Below, piece after piece: positions 1 through 7,208 of a stretch of 64,000 nt of DNA. The first letter of the stretch is position 1, and every line of letters begins with the position of its first letter. A program made the position numbers and the translations under genes. Source of the stretch: Gemmatimonadaceae bacterium (lineage in GTDB: Bacteria > Gemmatimonadota > Gemmatimonadetes > Gemmatimonadales > Gemmatimonadaceae); contig JANJUF010000090.1 of assembly GCA_024710705.1 (NCBI GenBank), positions 1-64,000 on the forward strand, in the 5' to 3' direction. The notes beneath the pieces were generated by a model. That model did not search any database, was not told the origin of the DNA, and saw only the letters and a program-made list of their open reading frames with translations.

Positions 1-1157
1 CCTTCCCCGATCTCGCCGATCTTGGCGTCGCGCATGAAGCGCTCCACGGGATAGTCCTTCGTGTACCCGTAGCCGCCGTGCAGCTGGATGGCCTTGATGG
101 TGTTCCGCATGGCCAGCTCTGAGCAGAACAGCTTGGCCATCGCGGCTTCCTTGGAGTACGGCTGCCCGTTCTGGCTCAGCCAGGCCGCGTGGTACACGAG
201 ATGCCGCGCCGCCTCCAACTCCGTGGCCATGTCCGAGAGCTGGAAGTGCACGCCCTGGAACTCGGCGATCCGCTTGCCGAACTGCTTGCGCTCGGTCGTG
301 TACTTCAGCGCCTCGTCGAAGGCCCCCTGCGCGACGCCGAGCGACAGGGCGGCGATGCCGATGCGTCCCGCATCGAGCGTCTTCATGAAGTTGATGAAGC
401 CGCGGCCTTCCTCGCCGAGCAGGTTCTCCGCTGGCACTTCCACATCCTCGAAGATGAGTTCGCGGGTGTCGGACGCGCGCCAGCCGAGCTTGTCCTCCTT
501 CTTTCCGGCACGGAATCCGCGCATCGGCACGAGCTCGGGATCGTGTCCCATCCCGAGATCCTTCACACGCTCGAGGTCACAGGTCTCCTTGGTGAGGATG
601 AAGCTGGAGATGCCGCGCGTGCCCTGCCCCGGATCCGTCACCGCCGTGACAATGAAGACCTCACCGACGCCGCCGTGCGTGATGAAGCGCTTGGTGCCGT
701 TGAGCACGTACTTGCCGCCCTTCTTGACGGCGGTCGTCTCGGTGCCGCCGGCGTCTGAGCCGGCGTTGGGCTCGGTGAGCCCGAAGCCACCGAGCACCTT
801 GCCCGAGGCGAGGCGCGGCACGTAGCGGGCGATCTGGGATGCGTTGCCGAAGTTGACGATCGGCGACGTGCCGAGCGTCGTGTGGGCGGAGATCGTGATG
901 GAGTGCGACGCGCAGACGCGCGCCAACTCTTCGATGGCGATCATGAACGAGATCGTATCGAGCCCGGCGCCGCCGAGTTCCTCGCTCCACGGGATCCCGA
1001 GCAGGCCCAGGTCCGCCATCTTCTTGACGTTGTCCCAGGGAAACTCCTGGGTGTCGTCAAAGTGGCGCGCGACGGGCGCGACCTCCTCACGGGCGAAGGC
1101 GCGGACCATCTCCCGCGTGGCGAGGTGATGGTCCTGGAAGTAGAGCGCGTCGTGCAT
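1..1157 (-). CDS. Acyl-CoA dehydrogenase (C-terminus beyond window edge)
   Basis: FAD-dependent alpha,beta-dehydrogenation of an acyl-CoA, passing electrons to ETF. The reverse strand reads without a stop from an ATG at 1157 to base 1 (385 codons), so no complete ORF is listed for it. Visible family landmarks are the FAD/substrate stretch GFGLTEPNAGSDAGG near residue 125, a central beta-domain, QFGKRIAEFQ, and the C-terminal helix with QLHGGYGYTKDYPVERFMRDAKI. The last codons read GEIGEG; in short-chain and glutaryl-type members the catalytic base is the Glu of this EG(T) motif, so it is just inside the window and only about 20 residues are missing. Substrate chain length cannot be told. The carboxyltransferase and mutase genes further along suggest a role in branched-chain or short acyl-CoA breakdown, which is inference. 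Confidence 0.93.
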   Translation of the reverse strand, partial: MHDALYFQDHHLATREMVRAFAREEVAPVARHFDDTQEFPWDNVKKMADLGLLGIPWSEELGGAGLDTISFMIAIEELARVCASHSITISAHTTLGTSPIVNFGNASQIARYVPRLASGKVLGGFGLTEPNAGSDAGGTETTAVKKGGKYVLNGTKRFITHGGVGEVFIVTAVTDPGQGTRGISSFILTKETCDLERVKDLGMGHDPELVPMRGFRAGKKEDKLGWRASDTRELIFEDVEVPAENLLGEEGRGFINFMKTLDAGRIGIAALSLGVAQGAFDEALKYTTERKQFGKRIAEFQGVHFQLSDMATELEAARHLVYHAAWLSQNGQPYSKEAAMAKLFCSELAMRNTIKAIQLHGGYGYTKDYPVERFMRDAKIGEIGE

Positions 1158-1210
1158 CGGGTCGGCGGCGAGGGACGTGGAGGCGGGTCGGCGGCAGCTA
1201 TCCCCGCAAC

Positions 1211-2875
1211 TTAGTCGGGCGACGACCGGAACGCGCGTTCGAGTACGACGCCGTCCAGCTTTTCCGCCGGCGTCAGCCCGAGCAGCCGGGCCAGCGTTGG
1301 CGCGATGTCCACCACACGCGCGGGGCCGGTGTCGGTGCCCTGCCCGAACGCATCGCCCCAGAACATCACGGGCACGAGCGCGTCGTAGTCGTGCGGCGTG
1401 CCGTGCGACGCGATGCCGGTACCGATGTAGTTGAACGGATCGAGGGTCACCACCGCGAGCGTGTTGCCCCCGGGCCGGAACATGTGCAACCACCGACGCG
1501 CGATGTGATCCTTCACCGTATCGGCGCGCGCCAGGTCGTCAATGACGTCCACGCGCATCACACCCGGCACCTTGCGCGCCTCGGCGGCGAACTCCCGCGC
1601 AATGCGCTGGATGTCGCGCTCCTTCCCCACGGCCTGCGCGCGATCCACTTCGAACGCGGGCCAGTCCCAGGTGAAGGCGATCGGGGCGATGCCCGAGCGC
1701 GTTACCAACGGCGAGATGGCGGTAAACACCGGATCGAAGGCGCGACCGCCGACGCGGCGGGCGCCGACATTGTTTCCGAAGGTGGAGCGCACCTCCGGCA
1801 CCGGGGCCACCCCGTGGTCCGACGTAAGCGCAATCACGATGTTGTCCCGCCCGCGCAGGGCGAAGAGTGAGTCGAGGAAGACGCCGAGAAAGCGGTCGAG
1901 CCGCAACGCGTGATCGTGCAACTCACGGGAGTCGGGCCCCCAGCGGTGTCCGACGGCGTCCATCGTCGACAGCGACACCGCGAGCAGGTCCGTCTGCGGG
2001 CCGCCGCCCAGATCCATCTCTCGCACCCCGCGCCACGCAAAGTCGAACGTGAGCTCATCCATCCACGGCTGTCCGGCGATGACGTTGCGTGCCATGCCGG
2101 CGTCCGTCGCCATGACGTGCGGGAACAGGAAGCCCTGTCCCCCGCTCTCAGCTTCCACCGAGTCCGGCTCGGGATAGTACTGCTCGGGCAACAACAGCTC
2201 CCAGCGGCGGCCAGCGTACCGGGTGGCCGCGCGATCCTCGGCGTTGAAGGCCTGCACCCAGCTCGGCAGCGTGTCGGCGTAATACGTGCTGGTGGTGAAC
2301 GTGCCGCTCCGCTGCGCGTACCAAAACACCGGATGCTTGCCGCGTCCGATCGGGAGGATGGCCCCCCGATCCTTGCGGGAGACCGAGAGCACGCGCGTAC
2401 GCGAGTCGGCAGCAACCATCCAATCGGCAAGCGTGGTGCCCTGGAAGCGGAAGGGCGACGCCCCGATGCCATCGGCGTCCACGAGCGGGGCTTCGGTGGT
2501 GTTCACGCCGGCCGAGTTGCTGGCGATGCCGGTGCTGTACGGGAAGCGCCCCGAGAGCGTCGAGGCGTGGCCTGGCGCGGTTTCTGTGATGCCGTGATCG
2601 TGGGCGGCCCTCGAGAAGAACACGCCTTCATCGAGCAGACGGCGGAATCCCCCCGTGAACTGAGCGTCCCAGCGCTCGAGATAGTCCGGGCGCAGTTGAT
2701 CCACCGTGAGCAGCAACACCAGTTTCGGTCGGACGCGATGGCCGGGATCGGGGATGGCGACGGGCGCGACCTCCGCCACCGGCGGCGGCGGCAGGGTGGC
2801 CGGGCGTTGCACGCAGGCCGGAACGGCGAGCAGTGCGAGCATCGGGAGAACAGGCACCAGACGGAAGGTCGACAT
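1211..2875 (-). CDS. Alkaline phosphatase/phosphodiesterase superfamily lipoprotein
   Basis: 554-residue exported hydrolase of the alkaline phosphatase/NPP superfamily (PafA-like). The N-terminus is a lipoprotein signal ending AVPAC. The metal-site Asp lies in LLLTVDQLRPDYLERW, the likely Thr nucleophile in ETAPGHASTLSGR, further ligands in DAVGHRWGPDS and LTSDHGV, and a late His in ASHGTPHDYDALVP. These are the blocks expected of a two-metal phosphomonoesterase or diesterase; whether it takes mono- or diesters is not decidable by eye. A consensus TATAAT lies 24 bases before the ATG and a GAGAG purine run just before it. The gene is divergent from the DUF4956 gene across a 112 bp gap. Confidence 0.88.
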   Translation of the reverse strand: MSTFRLVPVLPMLALLAVPACVQRPATLPPPPVAEVAPVAIPDPGHRVRPKLVLLLTVDQLRPDYLERWDAQFTGGFRRLLDEGVFFSRAAHDHGITETAPGHASTLSGRFPYSTGIASNSAGVNTTEAPLVDADGIGASPFRFQGTTLADWMVAADSRTRVLSVSRKDRGAILPIGRGKHPVFWYAQRSGTFTTSTYYADTLPSWVQAFNAEDRAATRYAGRRWELLLPEQYYPEPDSVEAESGGQGFLFPHVMATDAGMARNVIAGQPWMDELTFDFAWRGVREMDLGGGPQTDLLAVSLSTMDAVGHRWGPDSRELHDHALRLDRFLGVFLDSLFALRGRDNIVIALTSDHGVAPVPEVRSTFGNNVGARRVGGRAFDPVFTAISPLVTRSGIAPIAFTWDWPAFEVDRAQAVGKERDIQRIAREFAAEARKVPGVMRVDVIDDLARADTVKDHIARRWLHMFRPGGNTLAVVTLDPFNYIGTGIASHGTPHDYDALVPVMFWGDAFGQGTDTGPARVVDIAPTLARLLGLTPAEKLDGVVLERAFRSSPD

Positions 2876-2898
2876 CGCTCTCGGGTGAGGGTCCTCGG

Positions 2899-2904
2899 AT
2901 TATA
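2899..2904 (-). promoter_or_regulatory. -10 box for the phosphatase lipoprotein gene
   Basis: Read on the minus strand the bases are TATAAT, a perfect -10 hexamer, ending 24 bases before the ATG at 2875. No convincing -35 is seen at 16-18 bp spacing (GCACGC at 17 bp). The rest of the 112 bp divergent gap (2876-2987) shows no plus-strand promoter I would defend. Confidence 0.5.
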
Positions 2905-2987
2905 CCCTAGACCGCCGATCGGCGTGCAGTTGCCCTCCGGCGCGCTTCGTCACACTTTCGTCCCGGCGTGGCTCCCACATTCCCCAC

Positions 2988-4022
2988 ATGCCTGACCTTT
3001 CCCAGCACTATCTCTGGCGCAATCTCGTTGCGCGCACGCTCGTCTACTACGCCATCTGCGGCACCGTCGCCTGGGCGTTGCGCGAGTACGTGACGCCCAC
3101 CTGGGGCGTGCTCGGCGGCGAAACGCTGAAGGATCTCGTGGGCGGCGCGCCGGCCGTACTCGATGGCGAGAGTAGCTCCACGCCGACCGCCCTCGCCGCC
3201 ACCATCGCGATGGTGACCGCCTTCGCGACCTCGCTTCCGGTGGCGTGGATCTACACGCTCACCCGGCGCAAGAAGGGGTTCCAGCAGTCCGTGGTGCAGA
3301 CCTACCTGATCCTGCCGGTGGTCGCCGCCGGCATCGTGGTGCTCGTCAAGCACTCGCTGGCGCTGGCGTTCTCGCTGGGTGGCATTGTCGCGGCGGTGCG
3401 GTTCCGCACCTCGCTCGACGACAGCAAGGACGCGGCCGGCATCTTCGTGGTCATCGGCATCGGCATGGCGGCGGCAGTCGCGCCGTCGGTGTCGTGGGTG
3501 ATCTCGATTGGATTCAACGTGCTGATGCTGTTCCTCTGGTTCACCGATTTCGGAAAGCCGCTTGCCCTCGAGGGCCGCACGGCCGAGAAGCGCCTCGAAC
3601 GCGCGCTCGCGACGGCCAACCGCACCGGCATGTTCCTCGCCAAGATCGACGACGAGGTGCTCAAGGCCATGTCGCCCGAGCAGCTGGAGGCCTTGGCCGA
3701 CCGCGCCTGGCGCCGGCGCAAACGCAACGACCCCGACCTCGCCGAGGACGACGACAGGGATGGGGAGAAGGGCGACGCACGCCCCCAGTTCGACAAGCTG
3801 CTGCGCCTGCGGACGGCCGACGCGGAGCGCGCCCGCGCACTCTGCGAACCGCGCTTCACGGCGCTCTTCGCCCAGTGGAAGTACCTCGGCAGCGTGAAGG
3901 AGAACGACATCCGCGTGCTTGAATACGGGGTCACGCTGGCCGATACCGTCACCCCCGGCGTCGTCGGCGACGACCTCGGTGCCATTCCCGATTCGCCGCT
4001 TCGCGGCGTGGAGTTGCGTTGA
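2988..4022 (+). CDS. DUF4956 family membrane protein
   Basis: 344-residue inner-membrane protein. It has a hydrophobic helix near residues 15-30, another near 60-85 and a cluster at about 105-185. The stretch SLALAFSLGGIVAAVRFRTSLDDSKDAA is the hallmark of DUF4956, where a membrane segment is followed by a conserved VRFRT(S/T)L-D-KDA loop. The C-terminal half from about residue 190 is soluble and charged. Function is unknown. In other bacteria DUF4956 genes usually sit beside a VTC-type polyphosphate polymerase and a CotH-like protein; here the CotH-like gene follows directly, its ATG sharing an A with this gene's TGA (TGATG), and no VTC gene is present. The start is the ATG at 2988. Confidence 0.85.
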   Translation: MPDLSQHYLWRNLVARTLVYYAICGTVAWALREYVTPTWGVLGGETLKDLVGGAPAVLDGESSSTPTALAATIAMVTAFATSLPVAWIYTLTRRKKGFQQSVVQTYLILPVVAAGIVVLVKHSLALAFSLGGIVAAVRFRTSLDDSKDAAGIFVVIGIGMAAAVAPSVSWVISIGFNVLMLFLWFTDFGKPLALEGRTAEKRLERALATANRTGMFLAKIDDEVLKAMSPEQLEALADRAWRRRKRNDPDLAEDDDRDGEKGDARPQFDKLLRLRTADAERARALCEPRFTALFAQWKYLGSVKENDIRVLEYGVTLADTVTPGVVGDDLGAIPDSPLRGVELR

Positions 4023-5050
4023 TGCTTCGTCCGCTCTGCCTGCTGGTCGCCGTGCTACTTGCGGCCGATGGGCTCTCCGCCCAGGGGTTGTTCCGCTCCG
4101 ACGAGCCGCTCACGATCACGCTGACCACCAACCTGCGCGACCTCACGCGTGAGCGCGACTCGACGAACCTGCGTTGGTTCGGCACCGAGCTGAAGTGGTT
4201 GGACTCCGCCGGCGCCGAACGCACGATGCCGGCGGAACTGCGGGCCCGCGGGCACTTCCGGCGGCAGACGGCGAACTGCGCGTTTCCGCCGCTCTTCCTC
4301 CGCGCGGCGCGCGGGGATCGCGAGGGCACGATCCTGCAGGGCAACCCCCGGGTGAAGATTGTCACGCCCTGCCGCCCGGCCTCGGCGGACTACCAGCAGT
4401 ACATCTTCACCGAGTATCTCGCGTACAAGGCGTACGAGATCATCGATACGATGCATCATCGCACGCGGCTCGCGCAGATCACCTACGTGGACTCGGCCGG
4501 TCGCGGACGGCCGATCACCGTCACGGGATTCTTCCTCGAGACCGCGGAAGAGGTGGCCGACCACTACGACCTCGCGAACTTCGAGAGCCCCGGCACCACC
4601 TGGGATTTCCTCGAAGACGAGATCATCGCGCGCATCTCGCTGTTCCAGTTCATGATCGGCAACACCGATTGGTCCACGTCGGGCCTGCACAACATCATCG
4701 TCCTGCGGTCGCCCGAAGCGACGTATCGCGCCATCCCGTACGACTTCGACTGGACTGGCCTGGTGAACGCGCGCTACGCGACACCCAATCCGATCCTGCC
4801 GATTCGGTCGGTGCGCCAGCGGCTGCACCGCGGCCCCTGCCGCACCGCCGAGCAATGGGCACCGACCATCGCCTACTTCAAGGAGCGGCGGCCGGCGATC
4901 GATGCACTGTTCAGCACCCCGCTGCCCGGGCAGGATCCGCGCAAGCTCGCCGAGGCGAAGCGCTACGTGGACGAGTTCTGGCCAATCCTCGACGACGAGC
5001 GCCGGTTCCGTCGCGAGGTGATCGAGACCTGTCGCCCGGACGGCAACTGA
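4022..5050 (+). CDS. Secreted CotH-kinase-like protein
   Basis: 342 residues beginning with a signal peptide (cleavage probable after LLAADGLSAQG). I chose the ATG at 4022, which overlaps the DUF4956 stop, over the TTG three bases upstream. The body resembles the atypical protein-kinase fold of CotH: QFMIGNTDWSTSGLHN corresponds to the catalytic-loop region and IPYDFDWTGLVN to the metal-binding D-F-D segment. An N-terminal LRARGHFRRQ block and paired cysteines suggest an exported, disulphide-stabilised protein. Coupling to DUF4956 matches the known DUF4956/CotH neighbourhood. The assignment rests on short motifs only; it may be annotated as hypothetical elsewhere, and activity is not established. 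Confidence 0.6.
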   Translation: MLRPLCLLVAVLLAADGLSAQGLFRSDEPLTITLTTNLRDLTRERDSTNLRWFGTELKWLDSAGAERTMPAELRARGHFRRQTANCAFPPLFLRAARGDREGTILQGNPRVKIVTPCRPASADYQQYIFTEYLAYKAYEIIDTMHHRTRLAQITYVDSAGRGRPITVTGFFLETAEEVADHYDLANFESPGTTWDFLEDEIIARISLFQFMIGNTDWSTSGLHNIIVLRSPEATYRAIPYDFDWTGLVNARYATPNPILPIRSVRQRLHRGPCRTAEQWAPTIAYFKERRPAIDALFSTPLPGQDPRKLAEAKRYVDEFWPILDDERRFRREVIETCRPDGN

Positions 5051-5051
5051 C

Positions 5052-5084
5052 CTGAGGCGCGGGCGACGCCGGCGCGGCCCTCAG
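5052..5084. terminator. Hairpin between convergent CotH-like and recQ genes
   Basis: CTGAGG-CGCG (5052-5061) can pair with CGCG-gc-CCTCAG (5073-5084), with a two-base bulge on the right arm and an 11-base loop. It fills the 30 bp between two convergent stops and includes the recQ stop codon. There is no U-tract on either side, so it is only a candidate bidirectional terminator. Confidence 0.4.
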
Positions 5085-7171
5085 TCGAGGCCGCGCAGGG
5101 TGTCGAGCACGTCCCGCCCGAACCGGTCGAGTCGCGCCGGGCCCACGCCGTGGACGCCGGCGAGTTGGTCCCTCGATCGCGGGTTGGCTCGGGCGATTTC
5201 GCGCAGCGCGCGATCGGGAAATATCACATACGCCGGCACGTCGTCCGCCTTGGCCAGACGCGAGCGCAGTACCTTGAGCGCATCGAGACGAGCGATCTCT
5301 TCGCGAGAGAGCGGTGAGTCCGTGACACCGGCCTTCGCCGCCGCCGGCTTTCTGCTCCGTCCGCGCGTGGCTGGCCCGCTTCGCGGCTCGTGTTTGATGC
5401 CGAGGCAGTTGTCGCAATTGTCGCAGCGGGGGCGCGCGGCCGGGTCGCCGAAATAGCGGAGCACGAACGCGCGTCGGCAGTACTTGGTATACGCGTACTG
5501 CTGCACCATCTCGAGCTTGCGTAGTTCCCCGTGGCGGCGGCGGTCGAGCCCAGCCCAGTCCACCGGCCAGCCGGCGAGGTCGCGGGACGGATCCACCACC
5601 GTGATACCCTCCCCCAACTTGCGCCACACGAGCATTTGCTGGCTCTGCAGCGCGTCGAGCTGCCGCATGGCAGCAAGCGCGCCGCCGAGGCCAGGCGGAA
5701 GGGCGTCGAGATCCGCCACGATGCCAGCGTGCAGCGTGCCGCGGGCACGCCTCCACAGCGAGCGCAGGAGCGCCAGCGCGAGGCCATCGCGCTCCTCCGT
5801 CAACTCGGCCTTCAGTCGCTCGGGCGTGGCCAGCAGGCGCAGGTGGGCGTGCGTCCGCGAGGCGTCGGCGACCGCCACCGCGCCGCTCCGAGTCAGGATG
5901 CGCAGCGCCGATTCCGCCTCGCGATCGCTCACCTTGCCCCGCGCGGTCGCCGCCACCTCCGCGCTGGACGCCGCCACCAGGCCATCGGGGTCGGCGAGGC
6001 GTCGCAGCGCCTCGTAGACGCTTGCGATGGTCTCACGCTCCGGCAGCGCGCCCTTGATGAAGAACTCGTGGGTGAAGCGATCGGGAAAGGCGTGCAGGAG
6101 GACCGCCGTGGCGGGCAAACGATCGCGTCCCGCCCGGCCCGCCTCTTGATAGTAGGCCTCCAGTGTCCCCGGCATGGCGTGATGCACCACCAGTCGCACA
6201 TTCGGCTTGTCGATCCCCATCCCGAACGCATTGGTCGCGACGATCACGCGCACGCGCTCGGTCATGAAGGCGTCCTGCACCTCGGCGCGATGCGCGTCGT
6301 CGAGCCCGGCATGGTAGGCAAGAGCGGGGAGCCTGGCCTTGGTGAGCGCGCCAGCAATCCGCTCGACCGTCTTCCGCGTGCTCGCGTACACGATGGCCAC
6401 CCCGTCCCGATGCGCCTCGACCTGCTCGCGAAGCAGCGCCACCAGCGACTCATCCTTGGCCGCGTCGTTCTTGGTGGGCACAACGTGGTAGGCGAGGTTG
6501 GTCCGGTCGAATCCCGTGATCACCACCGTCGGGTTGTGGAGCTCCAGCTGCCGCGCGATGTCCTCGCGCACCTCAGGCGTGGCGGTCGCGGTGAGCGCCA
6601 CCGTGGGAGGATTCCCGAGGCGCTTCCGTACCTCCTTCACCCGGAGGTAACTCGGCCGGAAATCGTGCCCCCACTCGCTGATGCAGTGCGCCTCGTCCAC
6701 CGCCAGCAGCGTCACGCCAATGGCGCGCAGTCGCTCAGCGGTGCTGCCGAGGTCGAAGCGTTCGGGGGCGAGGTAAAGGAGCTTGACCTCCCCGCTCGTC
6801 ACCCGCGCCATGCGCGCGCTCACCTCGGCCTGGCTCAAGGTACTGTTGAGGAATGTCGCCGGCAGGCCGCGCGCTTCCAGCGCATCCACCTGGTCCTTCA
6901 TCAGCGAGATGAGCGGGGAGATCACGACGGTGAGCCCCGGGAGGACGAGGGCCGGCACCTGGAAGCAGAGCGACTTACCTCCGCCGGTGGGCAGGATCAC
7001 CAGGGTGTCTCGCCCATCGAGCACGGACTGCACCGCCTGCGTCTGCCCGGGACGGAACCCGGGATAGCCGAAGCGTTCTCGCAGCAGCGCGAGGGCGGCG
7101 GCGAGTCGGGGATTGGCGGACGCCACTGTGGACACGCCGAAGGATAGTCGGTGTCGCCGCCGCCGCGGCAT
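5081..7171 (-). CDS. recQ: ATP-dependent DNA helicase RecQ
   Basis: 3'-5' SF2 helicase for recombination and repair, 696 residues from the chosen ATG. Helicase motifs appear in order: FRPGQTQAV (motif 0), LPTGGGKSLCFQ (Walker A), VDEAHCISEWGHDFRP (DEAH box plus RecQ aromatic loop), ALTATATPEV, a helicase C domain with ATNAFGMGIDKPNVR and YYQEAGRAGRDR. A zinc-binding RQC segment follows (C near YCRRAF, then CDNCDNC), then a winged-helix region and an HRDC domain in the last 80 residues. The ORF track starts at 7243, but that overlaps the divergent kinase gene; the ATG at 7171 has AAGGA four bases upstream and leaves a 37 bp gap, so I prefer it. A GTG at 7132 is the alternative. Confidence 0.95.
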   Translation of the reverse strand: MPRRRRHRLSFGVSTVASANPRLAAALALLRERFGYPGFRPGQTQAVQSVLDGRDTLVILPTGGGKSLCFQVPALVLPGLTVVISPLISLMKDQVDALEARGLPATFLNSTLSQAEVSARMARVTSGEVKLLYLAPERFDLGSTAERLRAIGVTLLAVDEAHCISEWGHDFRPSYLRVKEVRKRLGNPPTVALTATATPEVREDIARQLELHNPTVVITGFDRTNLAYHVVPTKNDAAKDESLVALLREQVEAHRDGVAIVYASTRKTVERIAGALTKARLPALAYHAGLDDAHRAEVQDAFMTERVRVIVATNAFGMGIDKPNVRLVVHHAMPGTLEAYYQEAGRAGRDRLPATAVLLHAFPDRFTHEFFIKGALPERETIASVYEALRRLADPDGLVAASSAEVAATARGKVSDREAESALRILTRSGAVAVADASRTHAHLRLLATPERLKAELTEERDGLALALLRSLWRRARGTLHAGIVADLDALPPGLGGALAAMRQLDALQSQQMLVWRKLGEGITVVDPSRDLAGWPVDWAGLDRRRHGELRKLEMVQQYAYTKYCRRAFVLRYFGDPAARPRCDNCDNCLGIKHEPRSGPATRGRSRKPAAAKAGVTDSPLSREEIARLDALKVLRSRLAKADDVPAYVIFPDRALREIARANPRSRDQLAGVHGVGPARLDRFGRDVLDTLRGLD

Positions 7172-7196
7172 CGGTTCCTTGCCCGGGGGGACGGGA

Positions 7197-7202
7197 TAAC
7201 TT
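7197..7202 (+). promoter_or_regulatory. TANNNT box immediately before the kinase GTG
   Basis: TAACTT lies six bases before the GTG start at 7209. This is the -10-at-the-start-codon spacing seen before several other unit heads in this window. The -35 region is weak (TTCCTT at 16 bp). There is no Shine-Dalgarno sequence, so a leaderless transcript is the likely reading. Confidence 0.4.
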
Positions 7203-7208
7203 TCCCGC

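Noticed and set aside
1170-1190. GGATAGCT sequence upstream of the acyl-CoA dehydrogenase as a -10 box
   Set aside because: It lies near the TAGC seen elsewhere but does not fit TANNNT and is about 40 bases from the ATG; not convincing.
189-1214. Several plus-strand frames at the left edge
   Set aside because: They are complements of the acyl-CoA dehydrogenase, whose motifs read cleanly on the minus strand to the window edge.
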